Shown one piece after another: positions 1 through 7,670 of a DNA stretch of 64,000 nt. The notes under the pieces were generated by a model. That model saw nothing but the letters and a program-made list of their open reading frames with translations, was not told the origin of the DNA and searched no databases. Within the stretch, counting starts at the first letter, position 1. Every line of letters starts with the position of its first letter. Source of the stretch: Exiguobacterium sp. Leaf196 (GTDB taxonomy: Bacteria; Bacillota; Bacilli; Exiguobacteriales; Exiguobacteriaceae); NCBI RefSeq assembly GCF_001423965.1, contig NZ_LMPV01000001.1, positions 323,908 to 387,907 of the forward strand, written 5' to 3'. The position numbers and the translations under genes were made by a program.

Positions 1-2
1 AA

Positions 3-215
3 GAAGCCGTCCTAAAAGGTGGATTCGGATCAGCTGTCCTTGAGCATGCGAACGAGCAGGAAGCATTCCCACGCGTCAAACGCTTCGGTATTCCGGATTG
101 GTATATCGAGCACGGCGGTGTGAATGAGTTGCTGGAAGAAATTGGACTATTACCTGGACAAATCGCAGAAGAAGTACGCGCTTTCGTCAATCAAGGAAAG
201 AAACAGAGTGTGTGA
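3..215 (+). CDS. dxs: 1-deoxy-D-xylulose-5-phosphate synthase, C-terminal end (partial)
   Basis: Only the last 70 codons are present; the gene starts before the window. The reading frame is open from the first base to a TGA at 213-215. The residues look like the C-terminal part of the transketolase C domain of DXS (pattern R-V-K-R-F-G-I-P-D, then a helical tail ending GKKQSV). DXS joins pyruvate and glyceraldehyde-3-phosphate in the first step of the MEP isoprenoid pathway. The next gene, tlyA/yqxC, starts 7 nt downstream, which is the usual dxs-yqxC order in Bacillales and supports the call. Confidence 0.8.
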   Translation, partial: EAVLKGGFGSAVLEHANEQEAFPRVKRFGIPDWYIEHGGVNELLEEIGLLPGQIAEEVRAFVNQGKKQSV

Positions 216-221
216 CGATTC

Positions 222-1028
222 ATGGAAAATGTAAAGAAAATCCGCCTCGACGTTCTTCTCGTCGAGCGCGGTTTGTTTGAAACGCGTGAAAAAGCGAAAC
301 GGTCGATCATGGCTGGACTCGTCTTTAGTGGTACGGAACGATTGGAGAAGGCCGGTGAAAAGGTCAAGTCCGATATCGATTTGCATGTTAAAGGTCAGTT
401 GATGCCTTACGTGGGGCGTGGTGGCTTTAAGATGGAAAAGGCACTTCAAGTATTCGATTTTGATGTCACGGGTAAAACAGGTCTCGATATCGGATCGTCG
501 ACAGGTGGTTTTACCGACTGCTCCTTACAAAATGGAGCAGCACATATGTATGCACTTGATGTCGGTTCCAATCAGCTGGACTGGAAGCTTCGCTCGGATG
601 ACCGCGTGACGGTGATGGAAAAAACGAACTTCCGGCATGCGACACCAGACATGTTCCCTGTCGCGCCGCAGTTTGCGACGATCGATGTCTCGTTCATTTC
701 ATTACGTTTGATGCTTCCGCCATTGAAGATGATCCTCGTTGAAGGAGGAGACGTCATGGCGCTCGTCAAACCGCAATTCGAAGCAGGTCGTGAGGATATC
801 GGTAAAAAAGGCATCGTGCGTGATGAGCGGATTCATGTCCGAGTTCTCGATGAGATGATCGAATTCTTCATTCAACAAGGGTTCTATGTCAAGCAGCTCG
901 ACTATTCTCCGATTACCGGTGGAGAGGGCAACATTGAGTTCTTGTTGCATGCACGCCTTGGTCAACCAGGGCTTGATCCGTCCGTTCATGCGACGGAGAC
1001 GGTCAAGCTAGCGCATGCTAGTCTTTAA
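222..1028 (+). CDS. TlyA/YqxC family S4-domain RNA 2'-O-methyltransferase
   Basis: 268 residues, the usual size for the family. An S4 RNA-binding domain occupies about residues 7-70, followed by an FtsJ/RrmJ-type Rossmann fold whose SAM-binding loop GSSTGGFTDC is at about 91-100. A conserved VKPQFE segment lies near residue 182. In mycobacteria TlyA 2'-O-methylates 16S and 23S rRNA; the Bacillus homologue YqxC is annotated by homology and its targets are less certain. Despite the old name 'hemolysin A', an rRNA methylase role is more likely. The gene sits 7 nt after dxs and appears co-transcribed with it. A hairpin follows the stop codon. Confidence 0.9.
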   Translation: MENVKKIRLDVLLVERGLFETREKAKRSIMAGLVFSGTERLEKAGEKVKSDIDLHVKGQLMPYVGRGGFKMEKALQVFDFDVTGKTGLDIGSSTGGFTDCSLQNGAAHMYALDVGSNQLDWKLRSDDRVTVMEKTNFRHATPDMFPVAPQFATIDVSFISLRLMLPPLKMILVEGGDVMALVKPQFEAGREDIGKKGIVRDERIHVRVLDEMIEFFIQQGFYVKQLDYSPITGGEGNIEFLLHARLGQPGLDPSVHATETVKLAHASL

Positions 1029-1044
1029 ACGAACAGATGATAAC

Positions 1045-1081
1045 GAAGACGGATCCGGTTCATGGGTCCGTCTTCCTTGTT
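1045..1081 (+). terminator. Probable terminator after tlyA
   Basis: GAAGACGGA pairs with TCCGTCTTC around a 13-nt loop, followed by a weak T-rich tail (CTTGTTG). It lies just past the tlyA stop and before an independent promoter-like sequence ahead of argR (TACAAT at 1145-1150). Confidence 0.5.
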
Positions 1082-1182
1082 GTGTGGCACGATGAAAACC
1101 GGATAATAAAATGGGAAACGTGGACTTTTGATGATTTATTGGATTACAATAGTAACATCGAAGAATACTGTGAGGTGCAGGA

Positions 1183-1632
1183 ATGACAAAGGGGCAACGG
1201 TTGATTAAGATTCGGGAGATCATCACCCAATCAGAAGTAGAAACCCAGGATGAATTGGTAGAGGAATTACGGAATGCAGGATATAAGGTGACACAGGCAA
1301 CGGTATCACGAGATATCAAGGAACTCCATCTCGTGAAGGTCCCGTTGAATGATGGACGTTATAAATATAGCTTACCCGCCGACCAACGCTTCAACCCACT
1401 CGGGAAATTGCGGCGTCTGCTCGGAGATAGCTTCATCTCGATTGATTCTGCTCAAAATCTGATTGTCATGCATGTCCTGCCGGGAAATGCGAATGCAGTC
1501 GCTGTCTTACTAGACCATTTGAGCTGGAGCGAACTGCTTGGAACGGTGTGTGGGGACGATACGATCCTATTGATTGCACGAAGTGAGGGACAAGCGAAAG
1601 AAGTGACGGAACGAATTTTAGAAATGCTGTAA
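1183..1632 (+). CDS. argR: Arginine repressor ArgR/AhrC
   Basis: 149 residues, typical of the family. The N-terminal winged helix-turn-helix spans about 1-70 with the recognition-helix signature [10 protein letters not shown] (39-48). The C-terminal hexamerisation and arginine-binding domain contains the GDDTILLI motif near residue 125. The protein binds ARG boxes as an arginine-dependent hexamer, repressing biosynthesis and activating catabolism. A probable target, the artPQR-type transporter with an ARG-box-like palindrome at 36300, lies in this same window. The start is supported by a GAGGTGCAGGA ribosome binding site. The argR-recN order is conserved in Bacillales. Confidence 0.95.
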   Translation: MTKGQRLIKIREIITQSEVETQDELVEELRNAGYKVTQATVSRDIKELHLVKVPLNDGRYKYSLPADQRFNPLGKLRRLLGDSFISIDSAQNLIVMHVLPGNANAVAVLLDHLSWSELLGTVCGDDTILLIARSEGQAKEVTERILEML

Positions 1633-1644
1633 GGAGTTGACAGG

Positions 1645-3351
1645 ATGCTAGCTGAATTATCGATCAAACAATTTGCGATCATTGACGAGCTACAGATCGA
1701 CTTTAAAAAAGGAATGACCGTCTTGACTGGGGAAACAGGTGCCGGTAAATCGATCGTTCTCGATGCGATCGGATTATTAATTGGTGGACGTGGATCCGCG
1801 GAATTCGTTCGATACGGGGAAGATCGGGCGGAACTAGAAGGATTGTTTCTGATTGAAGACGACCATCTCGTCTATGATCTTGCAGAAGAGTATGGCATCG
1901 ATATCGAAGACGGATTGATCATCTTGCGACGTGATCTGTTCGCGACAGGAAAAAGTGTCTGTCGCGTCAACAATAAGCTGGTCACACTGACGATTTTACG
2001 TGAGTTCGGACGTGTCCTCGTCGATATGCACGGGCAACATGAACATCAGCATTTAATGGACAGTACGTACCATCAAGCGATTCTCGATGACTTCGCGCAA
2101 GAGGCGATCGCGCCACTCCTTCAAGCCTATCAGTCCGGTTATCAAACGTATGAAGAAAAACGGACGGCGCTACAATCGCTCGCACAAAGCGAGCAAGAAC
2201 TCGCCCAACGGATCGACTTGTTATCGTTTCAGACCGAAGAGATCGAGGGCGCAAAACTTCGAGCACATGAGGAAGATGAGTTACTCGTCGAGCGGAATCG
2301 TCTTGCGAACTTCGAGAAGTTATATGCGTCGTTGAAGACAGCCTATGACGCCTTACACGATGAGATGCGCGGCATCGATTCCGTTGGAGACGCGATGCGT
2401 GAACTACAACAAGCATCAAGCATCGACGAACAGTTTTCTCAGCAAAGTGACGCGATCGCAAGCGCCTTTTATGGACTAGAAGAAGTCGGTTATGCCATTC
2501 GAGATCAACTCGAAACACTTGAGTTCGATTCCAATCGACTCGATGAGATCGAACAACGTTTGTCCGTCTTCCAACAGCTGAAACGAAAATACGGAGCGAC
2601 GATTGAGGAAGTCATCGCTTACGGTGAAAAAATTCGGATTGAACTTGATACGATGACAAATCGAGATGAACGAATTGAACGCTTAAAAACCGAAGTCGAA
2701 CAGCTCGAAAGCGAATTGTTTGAAATTGGTGGTCGACTCTCACAACAGCGTCGCAAAGCGGCAGTTCAATTAAGTGAAGCGATTCATTTGGAGTTGCGTG
2801 AGCTTTACATGGAGAAGGCGCGGTTTGAAATTCGTTTTCTTCAAGACGGAAAGACACCGATGCTACGCAAGAACGGGATCGACCATGTGGAATTCTTCAT
2901 CATGACGAATGCGGGAGAGCCATTCAAGTCGCTCGGAAAAGTTGCATCGGGCGGGGAATTATCTCGTATCATGCTTGGACTGAAGTCGATCTTCTCGCGC
3001 TCGGTCGGAGTCGCCTCAATCATATTCGATGAAGTCGATACGGGTGTTTCGGGTCGTGTTGCACAAGCGATGGCAGAAAAAATCTATCGTTTGTCGGTAG
3101 ACGGACAAGTGCTTTGTATTACGCACTTACCACAAGTCGCTTCGATGGCGGATCAACATCTCTATATTCGAAAGATTGAGGAGACGGATCGTACGACGAC
3201 CCAAGTCAACGTCTTGTCTCAAGCAGATCGAGGGAACGAACTTGGACGGATGATTTCCGGTGCCCATATGACGGATTTGACATTACGGCATGCCGAGGAA
3301 TTGATGGATCAGGCGAAGACGATGAAAGAATCGCTTAAAAATGGGGTGTAA
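1645..3351 (+). CDS. recN: DNA repair ATPase RecN
   Basis: 568 residues. An SMC-like ATPase with Walker A GETGAGKS at about 29-36, a long central coiled coil (about 160-370) and a C-terminal half-ATPase carrying ASGGELSR and the Walker B/D-loop IIFDEVDTGVSG. RecN acts early at double-strand breaks and holds broken ends together with RecA. The start follows an AAGGAG site at a 9-nt distance and the gene lies 12 nt after argR. spoIVB, which follows recN in B. subtilis, is absent here; spo0A comes directly after. Confidence 0.95.
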   Translation: MLAELSIKQFAIIDELQIDFKKGMTVLTGETGAGKSIVLDAIGLLIGGRGSAEFVRYGEDRAELEGLFLIEDDHLVYDLAEEYGIDIEDGLIILRRDLFATGKSVCRVNNKLVTLTILREFGRVLVDMHGQHEHQHLMDSTYHQAILDDFAQEAIAPLLQAYQSGYQTYEEKRTALQSLAQSEQELAQRIDLLSFQTEEIEGAKLRAHEEDELLVERNRLANFEKLYASLKTAYDALHDEMRGIDSVGDAMRELQQASSIDEQFSQQSDAIASAFYGLEEVGYAIRDQLETLEFDSNRLDEIEQRLSVFQQLKRKYGATIEEVIAYGEKIRIELDTMTNRDERIERLKTEVEQLESELFEIGGRLSQQRRKAAVQLSEAIHLELRELYMEKARFEIRFLQDGKTPMLRKNGIDHVEFFIMTNAGEPFKSLGKVASGGELSRIMLGLKSIFSRSVGVASIIFDEVDTGVSGRVAQAMAEKIYRLSVDGQVLCITHLPQVASMADQHLYIRKIEETDRTTTQVNVLSQADRGNELGRMISGAHMTDLTLRHAEELMDQAKTMKESLKNGV

Positions 3352-3354
3352 GGA

Positions 3355-4077
3355 TTGATTAAAGTCGGGATAGCAGATGATAATCGCGAAATGGTCGAAC
3401 TGATTCGCCAGCATATCTCTGCGCAAGAAGACATGGAAGTCGTTTGCGTCGCCTACAATGGCGAGAGTTGTCTCGAACGCATGAAAGAACATGAGGTGGA
3501 TGTATTGCTCCTCGACATCATCATGCCTCATTTAGATGGGCTTGGTGTGCTCGAAGAATTGATGAAGAAAAAGAAGAATCCTGCTGTCATCATGTTGAGT
3601 GCTTTCGGTAAGGACGAGGTCTCACAACAGGCGGTCACCCTTGGAGCATCATACTTCTTACTTAAACCGTTCAGCATGGATCAGCTCGTTCAAAAAATTC
3701 GTCTCGTGACGAATCAAGGACAAGCTCCGGCGATCGAAACGATTGATCTAAAAGTCGGCTCGACGCTTCGAGAAGTGGGAATCGCTCCGCATATCAAAGG
3801 GTTTACGTATTTAAAAGACGCTGTCTTAATGGTGCTTGAACGGGAAGATCTACTCGGATTGATCACAAAGGAACTCTATCCGACGATTGCGAAAAAACAT
3901 CAAACAACAGCTTCTCGCGTCGAACGAGCGATGCGTCATGCCATCAAGTCCGCCTGGAACGAAGGAATGCAGCAACACGAGTTGTTTAACGGTCGGATCG
4001 AACAAGAGAAGAGTCCAAAGAACTCGGAATTCATCTCGTATGTATCGAGTCATATGAATCAAGAACAATCCGGTTGA
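3355..4077 (+). CDS. spo0A: Spo0A response regulator (master regulator homologue)
   Basis: 240 residues starting at TTG; a GGGGTG site lies 6 nt upstream, inside the end of recN. The receiver domain has the acidic pair D8/D9, phospho-acceptor D54 within LLLDIIMPHLDGLG, and the conserved lysine in LKPF. The C-terminal domain keeps the Spo0A DNA-recognition segment TTASRVERAMRHAIKSAW, nearly identical to Bacillus. The region after it (about 205-240) is more divergent. With only 3 nt after recN and no spoIVB, the locus resembles non-sporulating Bacillales in which Spo0A may control biofilm or stationary-phase genes (inference). A strong terminator follows. Confidence 0.93.
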   Translation: MIKVGIADDNREMVELIRQHISAQEDMEVVCVAYNGESCLERMKEHEVDVLLLDIIMPHLDGLGVLEELMKKKKNPAVIMLSAFGKDEVSQQAVTLGASYFLLKPFSMDQLVQKIRLVTNQGQAPAIETIDLKVGSTLREVGIAPHIKGFTYLKDAVLMVLEREDLLGLITKELYPTIAKKHQTTASRVERAMRHAIKSAWNEGMQQHELFNGRIEQEKSPKNSEFISYVSSHMNQEQSG

Positions 4078-4120
4078 AGCCATATACCGTCTAATTCATA
4101 AAAGGCGCCAGACTGAAGAT

Positions 4121-4163
4121 AAAGTGCAGTTTTTCTCTTGACGAGAAAGATTGCACTTTTTTT
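4121..4163 (+). terminator. Rho-independent terminator after spo0A
   Basis: AAAGTGCA pairs with TGCACTTT, extended by an inner stem of the TTTCTC/GAGAAA type, and is followed by a run of seven T. It is placed 44 nt after the spo0A stop. Confidence 0.85.
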
Positions 4164-4233
4164 GTCCATCTCGAATCGCTACGCTTCTTTCCTCTTTCTT
4201 TCTGGTAAAAGGCAGAATCTAAACGATAACGGT

Positions 4234-4818
4234 TTATATTTGATTCTTATTTCGTTCATAGCGAATGATTGACACTCCGTTATCAAACGTGTGTTGTTCC
4301 ATGACGTTCCAAGTGAGGGGAACCATTCTTTGATCGGGAAAGAGACGCTTACCGGAACCGATGATGACAGGATAATGGATCAAGCGAAGCTCATCGATCA
4401 AATCCGCTTGATAAAGTGTATGAACGAGTTCACTACTGCCCCAGATATGGAACGGTGGGCCATCCTGTTGTTTCAAAAGCTTTAGTTCAGAAGTCGGATG
4501 CTTCAAACAAGTTGTCGGCTGCCAAAGGACAGGTAGTGCATGACGCGTGGCGACATACTTCATGGCATGATCGGCAATCGGCCAGACATCTGAGTGGAGT
4601 GGCCAATAACTTGCCCATTGTTCGTAAGTCGCACGACCGAGCAACAGAGAGCAGTCCTCATGCATCCATCCGCGAATGACTTTACCGATTTCAGGATGTT
4701 GAAAAGGAACGGTCCAGCCACCATGTTCGAAATCGTTGCTTACATCCTCCTCCTTTCCACTCGGTGCTTGAACGACACCATCTAAAGATAGATGTTCGAA
4801 TACGATGACTTTTCGCAT
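4234..4818 (-). CDS. Dihydrofolate reductase family protein (RibD C-terminal type)
   Basis: 194 residues from the ATG at 4818, chosen because an AAAGGAG site lies just upstream; a longer frame to 4890 has no such site. The N-terminus MRKVIVFEHLSLDGVVQAP and the segments LLLGRATYEQWASYWP and IWGSSELVHTLYQADLIDELRLIHYPV are typical of the RibD_C/YyaP-YwjB group. These share the DHFR fold but usually are not the essential folate enzyme. Substrate unknown; an NAD(P)H-dependent reductase is the safe description. It converges with spo0A. Confidence 0.8.
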   Translation of the reverse strand: MRKVIVFEHLSLDGVVQAPSGKEEDVSNDFEHGGWTVPFQHPEIGKVIRGWMHEDCSLLLGRATYEQWASYWPLHSDVWPIADHAMKYVATRHALPVLWQPTTCLKHPTSELKLLKQQDGPPFHIWGSSELVHTLYQADLIDELRLIHYPVIIGSGKRLFPDQRMVPLTWNVMEQHTFDNGVSIIRYERNKNQI

Positions 4819-4875
4819 ACAAGATCTCCTTTCGAATGCACTCTTTCTACAGCATACGGTAGAAATCAAAAAAAA

Positions 4876-4889
4876 TAAAAGCGTTTGCA
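4876..4889 (+). promoter_or_regulatory. cre-like catabolite control site upstream of the structured RNA
   Basis: TAAAAGCGTTTGCA matches the CcpA consensus TGWAANCGNTNWCA at 12 of 14 positions. It is centred about 50 nt upstream of the expected transcription start of the RNA at 4932. Inference from sequence only. Confidence 0.35.
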
Positions 4890-4897
4890 AATAAATA

Positions 4898-4925
4898 TTG
4901 CATAAACTGAAATGTTTGTTATAAT
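4898..4925 (+). promoter_or_regulatory. Extended -10 sigma-A promoter of the structured RNA
   Basis: A perfect TATAAT at 4920-4925 is preceded by the TGn extension (TGTTATAAT) and, 16 nt upstream, by a weak -35 TTGCAT. A start near 4932 is expected. No coding frame follows on this strand, so the promoter most simply serves a non-coding RNA. Confidence 0.75.
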
Positions 4926-4931
4926 AAAGGT

Positions 4932-5488
4932 ACCAAATGATTTGGCAAGACGTCAGATGAACGTCGAGTCGGCGAGGACTCCGGAAATCCCGTTGATGAA
5001 TATCATCTCAGAACGCCAACTGTAAATGGCTCAAGAATGCCGGACGACATTCTCTTGGTAGAAGTCGTACCAAGGTATCTTGTTCATTCTAGATGGGAAA
5101 TCTCGAATGAATGGGAGCTTCCATGATTTCGAAGCTAGGGAAAAGTGGAAGGTAACGGATCGTCTAAAATGAAAAGTACAGTTCGTGAAAAGGAGTGTTG
5201 TCTAGCAGTGATTGTTAGCAACCGAATGTTTGACTGCTTCAAGCGGATGACATTACGCTCCACCTAGGTCCCGAGTACAGTCAGATGATGGAACTGAAAT
5301 ACCATTCTATCGTTAGCTCGATAGCCAGATCTGATTTCTTTCCACCTCTTCATTAAGAGGAACACCTAAGGTTTTGGAGTACACGAATAGTTCTAACTAT
5401 GAGAGGAGTTCATCCGTAAGTGAAACCAATTTTATACGAGTAAAAGGTCCCGCGCTTGAAATGAGTTCAAGAGATGGGGACCTTTTTC
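4932..5488 (+). ncRNA. Candidate large structured non-coding RNA, about 555 nt, family not identified
   Basis: Between the promoter at 4920 and the terminator at 5442-5487 there is no credible gene but many short perfect stems. They include GATGA/TCATC (4995-5007), CTTGGTA/TACCAAG (5054-5074), TTCATTC/GAATGAA enclosing AGAT/ATCT (5083-5111), AGCTTC/GAAGCT (5116-5136), a 10-bp bulged stem (5197-5222), TCAGAT/ATCTGA enclosing CTATCG/CGATAG (5281-5334), CCTCTT/AAGAGG (5345-5360) and ATAGTT/AACTAT (5387-5400). Longer pairings close junctions: GGCG 4971 with CGCC 5014, GGAGTG 5192 with CGCTCC 5256, and GTGGAA 5145 with TTCCAC 5340. It does not match what I know of RNase P RNA, tmRNA, 6S or SRP RNA. 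Its size resembles OLE RNA, which lies near ispA-dxs in some Firmicutes, but I cannot confirm that identity. Confidence 0.65.
5442..5487 (+). terminator. Terminator of the structured RNA (probably bidirectional)
   Basis: AAAAGGTCCC pairs perfectly with GGGACCTTTT, with an inner CTTGAA/TTCAAG stem, followed by TTTTTC. It also lies just past the stop of the opposing DUF2627 gene and has four T on that strand, so it may end both transcripts. Confidence 0.85.
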
Positions 5489-5493
5489 TGTGT

Positions 5494-5748
5494 TTATTTT
5501 TTTTGATAGCGGTCGGAGACTTTTCCACGTTTTCGATCGCGATAAAAGACATATCCTGCGACAAATCCAATACCACCCATCGCAAGAATCAACCCAACGA
5601 GACCTTGCAATACATATACGTAAGCCGCATCGCCTAAGTATTTAAACGGCACTTGCGCAATTAGAAAGACACTGTCGCGCATGAGCTTAATACCAATCGC
5701 GCCGATGATGCCGGGGATTAATAATGAGAGCAAACCAATGATACGCAT
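5494..5748 (-). CDS. yqzF: DUF2627 family small membrane protein (YqzF-like)
   Basis: 84 residues with two predicted membrane segments (about 3-22 and 45-68), then a basic tail with FYRDRKRGK. The pattern GIKLMRD followed by GIGFVAGYVFYRDRKRGK fits DUF2627/YqzF. The gene is divergent to bkdR, as yqzF is next to bkdR in B. subtilis. A GGAAAGGAG site precedes the ATG. Function unknown. Confidence 0.8.
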   Translation of the reverse strand: MRIIGLLSLLIPGIIGAIGIKLMRDSVFLIAQVPFKYLGDAAYVYVLQGLVGLILAMGGIGFVAGYVFYRDRKRGKVSDRYQKK

Positions 5749-5870
5749 AGGACGCCACTCCTTTCCAAGCGTATTGTATCAAAAAATCGATCGTTCTGCG
5801 AATCGGGTTTGCTTCCCTTTTTTATTCCGAGTAGGATAGAAATGTAAGCAGTTTCAAAGGGGGAATTTAT

Positions 5871-7526
5871 ATGCATCATCTACTCGTCGTCGGAGCAGGT
5901 CAAGGGGGAACAGAGGTCTTGCACGCATTTCAACGTTCACCACTATTAACGGTCATCGGTCTTGTTGATCCAAACATGGAGGCGCCTGGGGTAGCGCTTG
6001 CACGGCGCGCGGACATTCGGATCGAAACGAACTGGTCAGCATTCGAAGGAGCAGACGTCGATTTCATCATTGACGCTACGGGAGAAAGTGGCGTACTCGA
6101 ACAATTAATCCATGATTTTCCGGGAGCGGCGGTCTTACCGGGTGAATTCGTCAGAGTGTTACTTGAGCGTCTGACTGAAAAAGAGAAAATGCTCGAAGCA
6201 ATCATTCATTGTACGAGCGAAGCGATTTCCGTCGCCGATCAAGACGGACAGACGATGCTGATTAATCCGGCGTATACGCGAATGACCGGTTTCACAGAAC
6301 GAGATGTCGTCGGAAAACCGGCTAGCGCCGATATCGGGATGCAGGAATCCGTTCATTTGAAAGTCTTGAACACAGGCGAGAACGTGCGAGATGTTCGTAT
6401 GAAGATCGGACAAGATCAACGCGATATCATCGTCAACGCAGCACCTGTCATCGTCGATGGACAAGTCCGCGGTTCCGTTGGGGTCATTCGAGATATTTCG
6501 GAAATGAAGGCTCTAGCAAAAGAATTAAAGGCAGCGCGACAAAAAATCCGGACACTCGAAGCTAAATATACATTCGATGATATCATCGCCGAGAGTGAAG
6601 CAATGCGCTTCGTCGTCGATCAAGCGAAGCTTGCGGCAACGATGCCAGTCAACGTCTTGATTCGCGGTGAATCCGGAACCGGTAAAGAACTGTTCGCACA
6701 TGCGATACATGCAGCGAGCGAACGCAAATATGAACAATTCGTCCGCGTCAACTGTGCGGCGATTGCACCGACGTTACTCGAAAGTGAACTATTCGGGTAC
6801 GAGGAAGGCGCGTTCTCAGGAGCGCGGCGCGGCGGGAAACGGGGATATTTCGAAGAAGCACACGGAGGTTCGCTATTCTTAGATGAGATCGGCGAATTGC
6901 CACTCGACGTCCAAGCCAAACTGTTACGGGTGTTACAGGAAAATGAAGTCGTCCGTGTCGGTGGCACGAAGGCGATTCCAGTCGATGTCCGCATCATCGC
7001 GGCGACGAATGCCAATCTCGAACAAAAAATCATCATGAATGAGTTCCGAGAAGATCTTTACTACCGGATTAATCGTTTACCGATTCACATACCGGCACTA
7101 CGTGAGCGTCCGGATGATATCGCACCGTTAACCTTACACCTACTCCGCAAATTGAATCAAAGTTATGGACGATCGGTCGGACGGATCTCGGATGATGTAC
7201 TCGAAGCAATGAAGAAGCAACCGTGGAAAGGAAACGTCCGCGAGCTTGAGAATGTCATCGGTCGCGCATTGATTTTTACGGATAAAACAGAAACGGTTTT
7301 ACGAAAAGGACATCTTCAACTTGTCGTGCCACAAACAACAAAAGTCACGACGAGACAGAAAAAGGAAATCAAACATTTATCCGACGAGATGTCTCACGTC
7401 GAAGAACGATTGATCCGGGAAGCGCTTACTGCTTTTAATGGCAACAAAACAGAAGCCGCAAAACAACTTGGGATTTCTCTCCGGGCACTTTATTACAAAG
7501 TGGAACGATTTAACATTTATTCATGA
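5871..7526 (+). CDS. bkdR: BkdR, sigma-54-dependent activator of branched-chain keto-acid catabolism
   Basis: 551 residues. The N-terminus (1-95) is a Rossmann-like domain with the dinucleotide loop GAGQGG at 8-13. A PAS domain follows at about 108-208. The AAA+ domain (about 235-465) has Walker A GESGTGKE at 266-273 and the sigma-54-contacting loop as GAFSGA (313-318) rather than the usual GAFTGA. A Fis-type helix-turn-helix ends the protein (about 520-548, NKTEAAKQLGISLRALYYKV). It activates the downstream operon from a sigma-54 promoter; palindromes directly after its stop are the likely enhancer. In B. subtilis the system responds to isoleucine and valine. The Rossmann domain suggests that a nucleotide cofactor may also be sensed (inference). 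Confidence 0.93.
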   Translation: MHHLLVVGAGQGGTEVLHAFQRSPLLTVIGLVDPNMEAPGVALARRADIRIETNWSAFEGADVDFIIDATGESGVLEQLIHDFPGAAVLPGEFVRVLLERLTEKEKMLEAIIHCTSEAISVADQDGQTMLINPAYTRMTGFTERDVVGKPASADIGMQESVHLKVLNTGENVRDVRMKIGQDQRDIIVNAAPVIVDGQVRGSVGVIRDISEMKALAKELKAARQKIRTLEAKYTFDDIIAESEAMRFVVDQAKLAATMPVNVLIRGESGTGKELFAHAIHAASERKYEQFVRVNCAAIAPTLLESELFGYEEGAFSGARRGGKRGYFEEAHGGSLFLDEIGELPLDVQAKLLRVLQENEVVRVGGTKAIPVDVRIIAATNANLEQKIIMNEFREDLYYRINRLPIHIPALRERPDDIAPLTLHLLRKLNQSYGRSVGRISDDVLEAMKKQPWKGNVRELENVIGRALIFTDKTETVLRKGHLQLVVPQTTKVTTRQKKEIKHLSDEMSHVEERLIREALTAFNGNKTEAAKQLGISLRALYYKVERFNIYS

Positions 7527-7527
7527 A

Positions 7528-7577
7528 GCGCAAATTTTTGCGTGCAATATATTGCAAAAAATGCAAAAGCGTGCAAA
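7528..7577 (+). promoter_or_regulatory. Probable BkdR enhancer (upstream activating sites)
   Basis: Two adjacent palindromes, CGCAAATTTTTGCG (7529-7542) and TGCAATATATTGCA (7543-7556), are followed by further TGCAAAA half-sites (ATGCAAAAGCGTGCAAAAT). They sit 60-90 nt upstream of the sigma-54 promoter and just after the bkdR stop, where an enhancer-binding protein is expected. Confidence 0.7.
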
Positions 7578-7617
7578 ATTAAAGACGTTCTTGCTTATCC
7601 TACCGTCTCTTTTGAAT

Positions 7618-7633
7618 TGGCACGAAAATTGCT
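7618..7633 (+). promoter_or_regulatory. Sigma-54 (-24/-12) promoter of the bkd operon
   Basis: TGGCAC (7618-7623), a 5-nt spacer, then TTGCT (7629-7633) matches the consensus TGGCAC-N5-TTGC. It is 37 nt upstream of the ptb start and downstream of the BkdR palindromes. The sigL gene itself is not in the window. Confidence 0.9.
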
Positions 7634-7670
7634 ATTACTATTTATGTATGACAGGTAAGGGGGGAATACA

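Noticed and set aside
150..449. Long reading frame on the minus strand over tlyA
   Set aside because: It lies fully antisense to a well-supported gene, has no ribosome binding site and no family resemblance.
4932..5488. Identification of the structured RNA as tmRNA, RNase P RNA, 6S RNA or SRP RNA
   Set aside because: There is no tag-peptide frame or tRNA-like ends, no RNase P core signatures, and the length and fold do not match 6S or SRP RNA. OLE stays open but unproven.
5374..5637. 87-codon plus-strand frame across the structured-RNA terminator and DUF2627 gene
   Set aside because: It spans a strong terminator and is antisense to a conserved gene.
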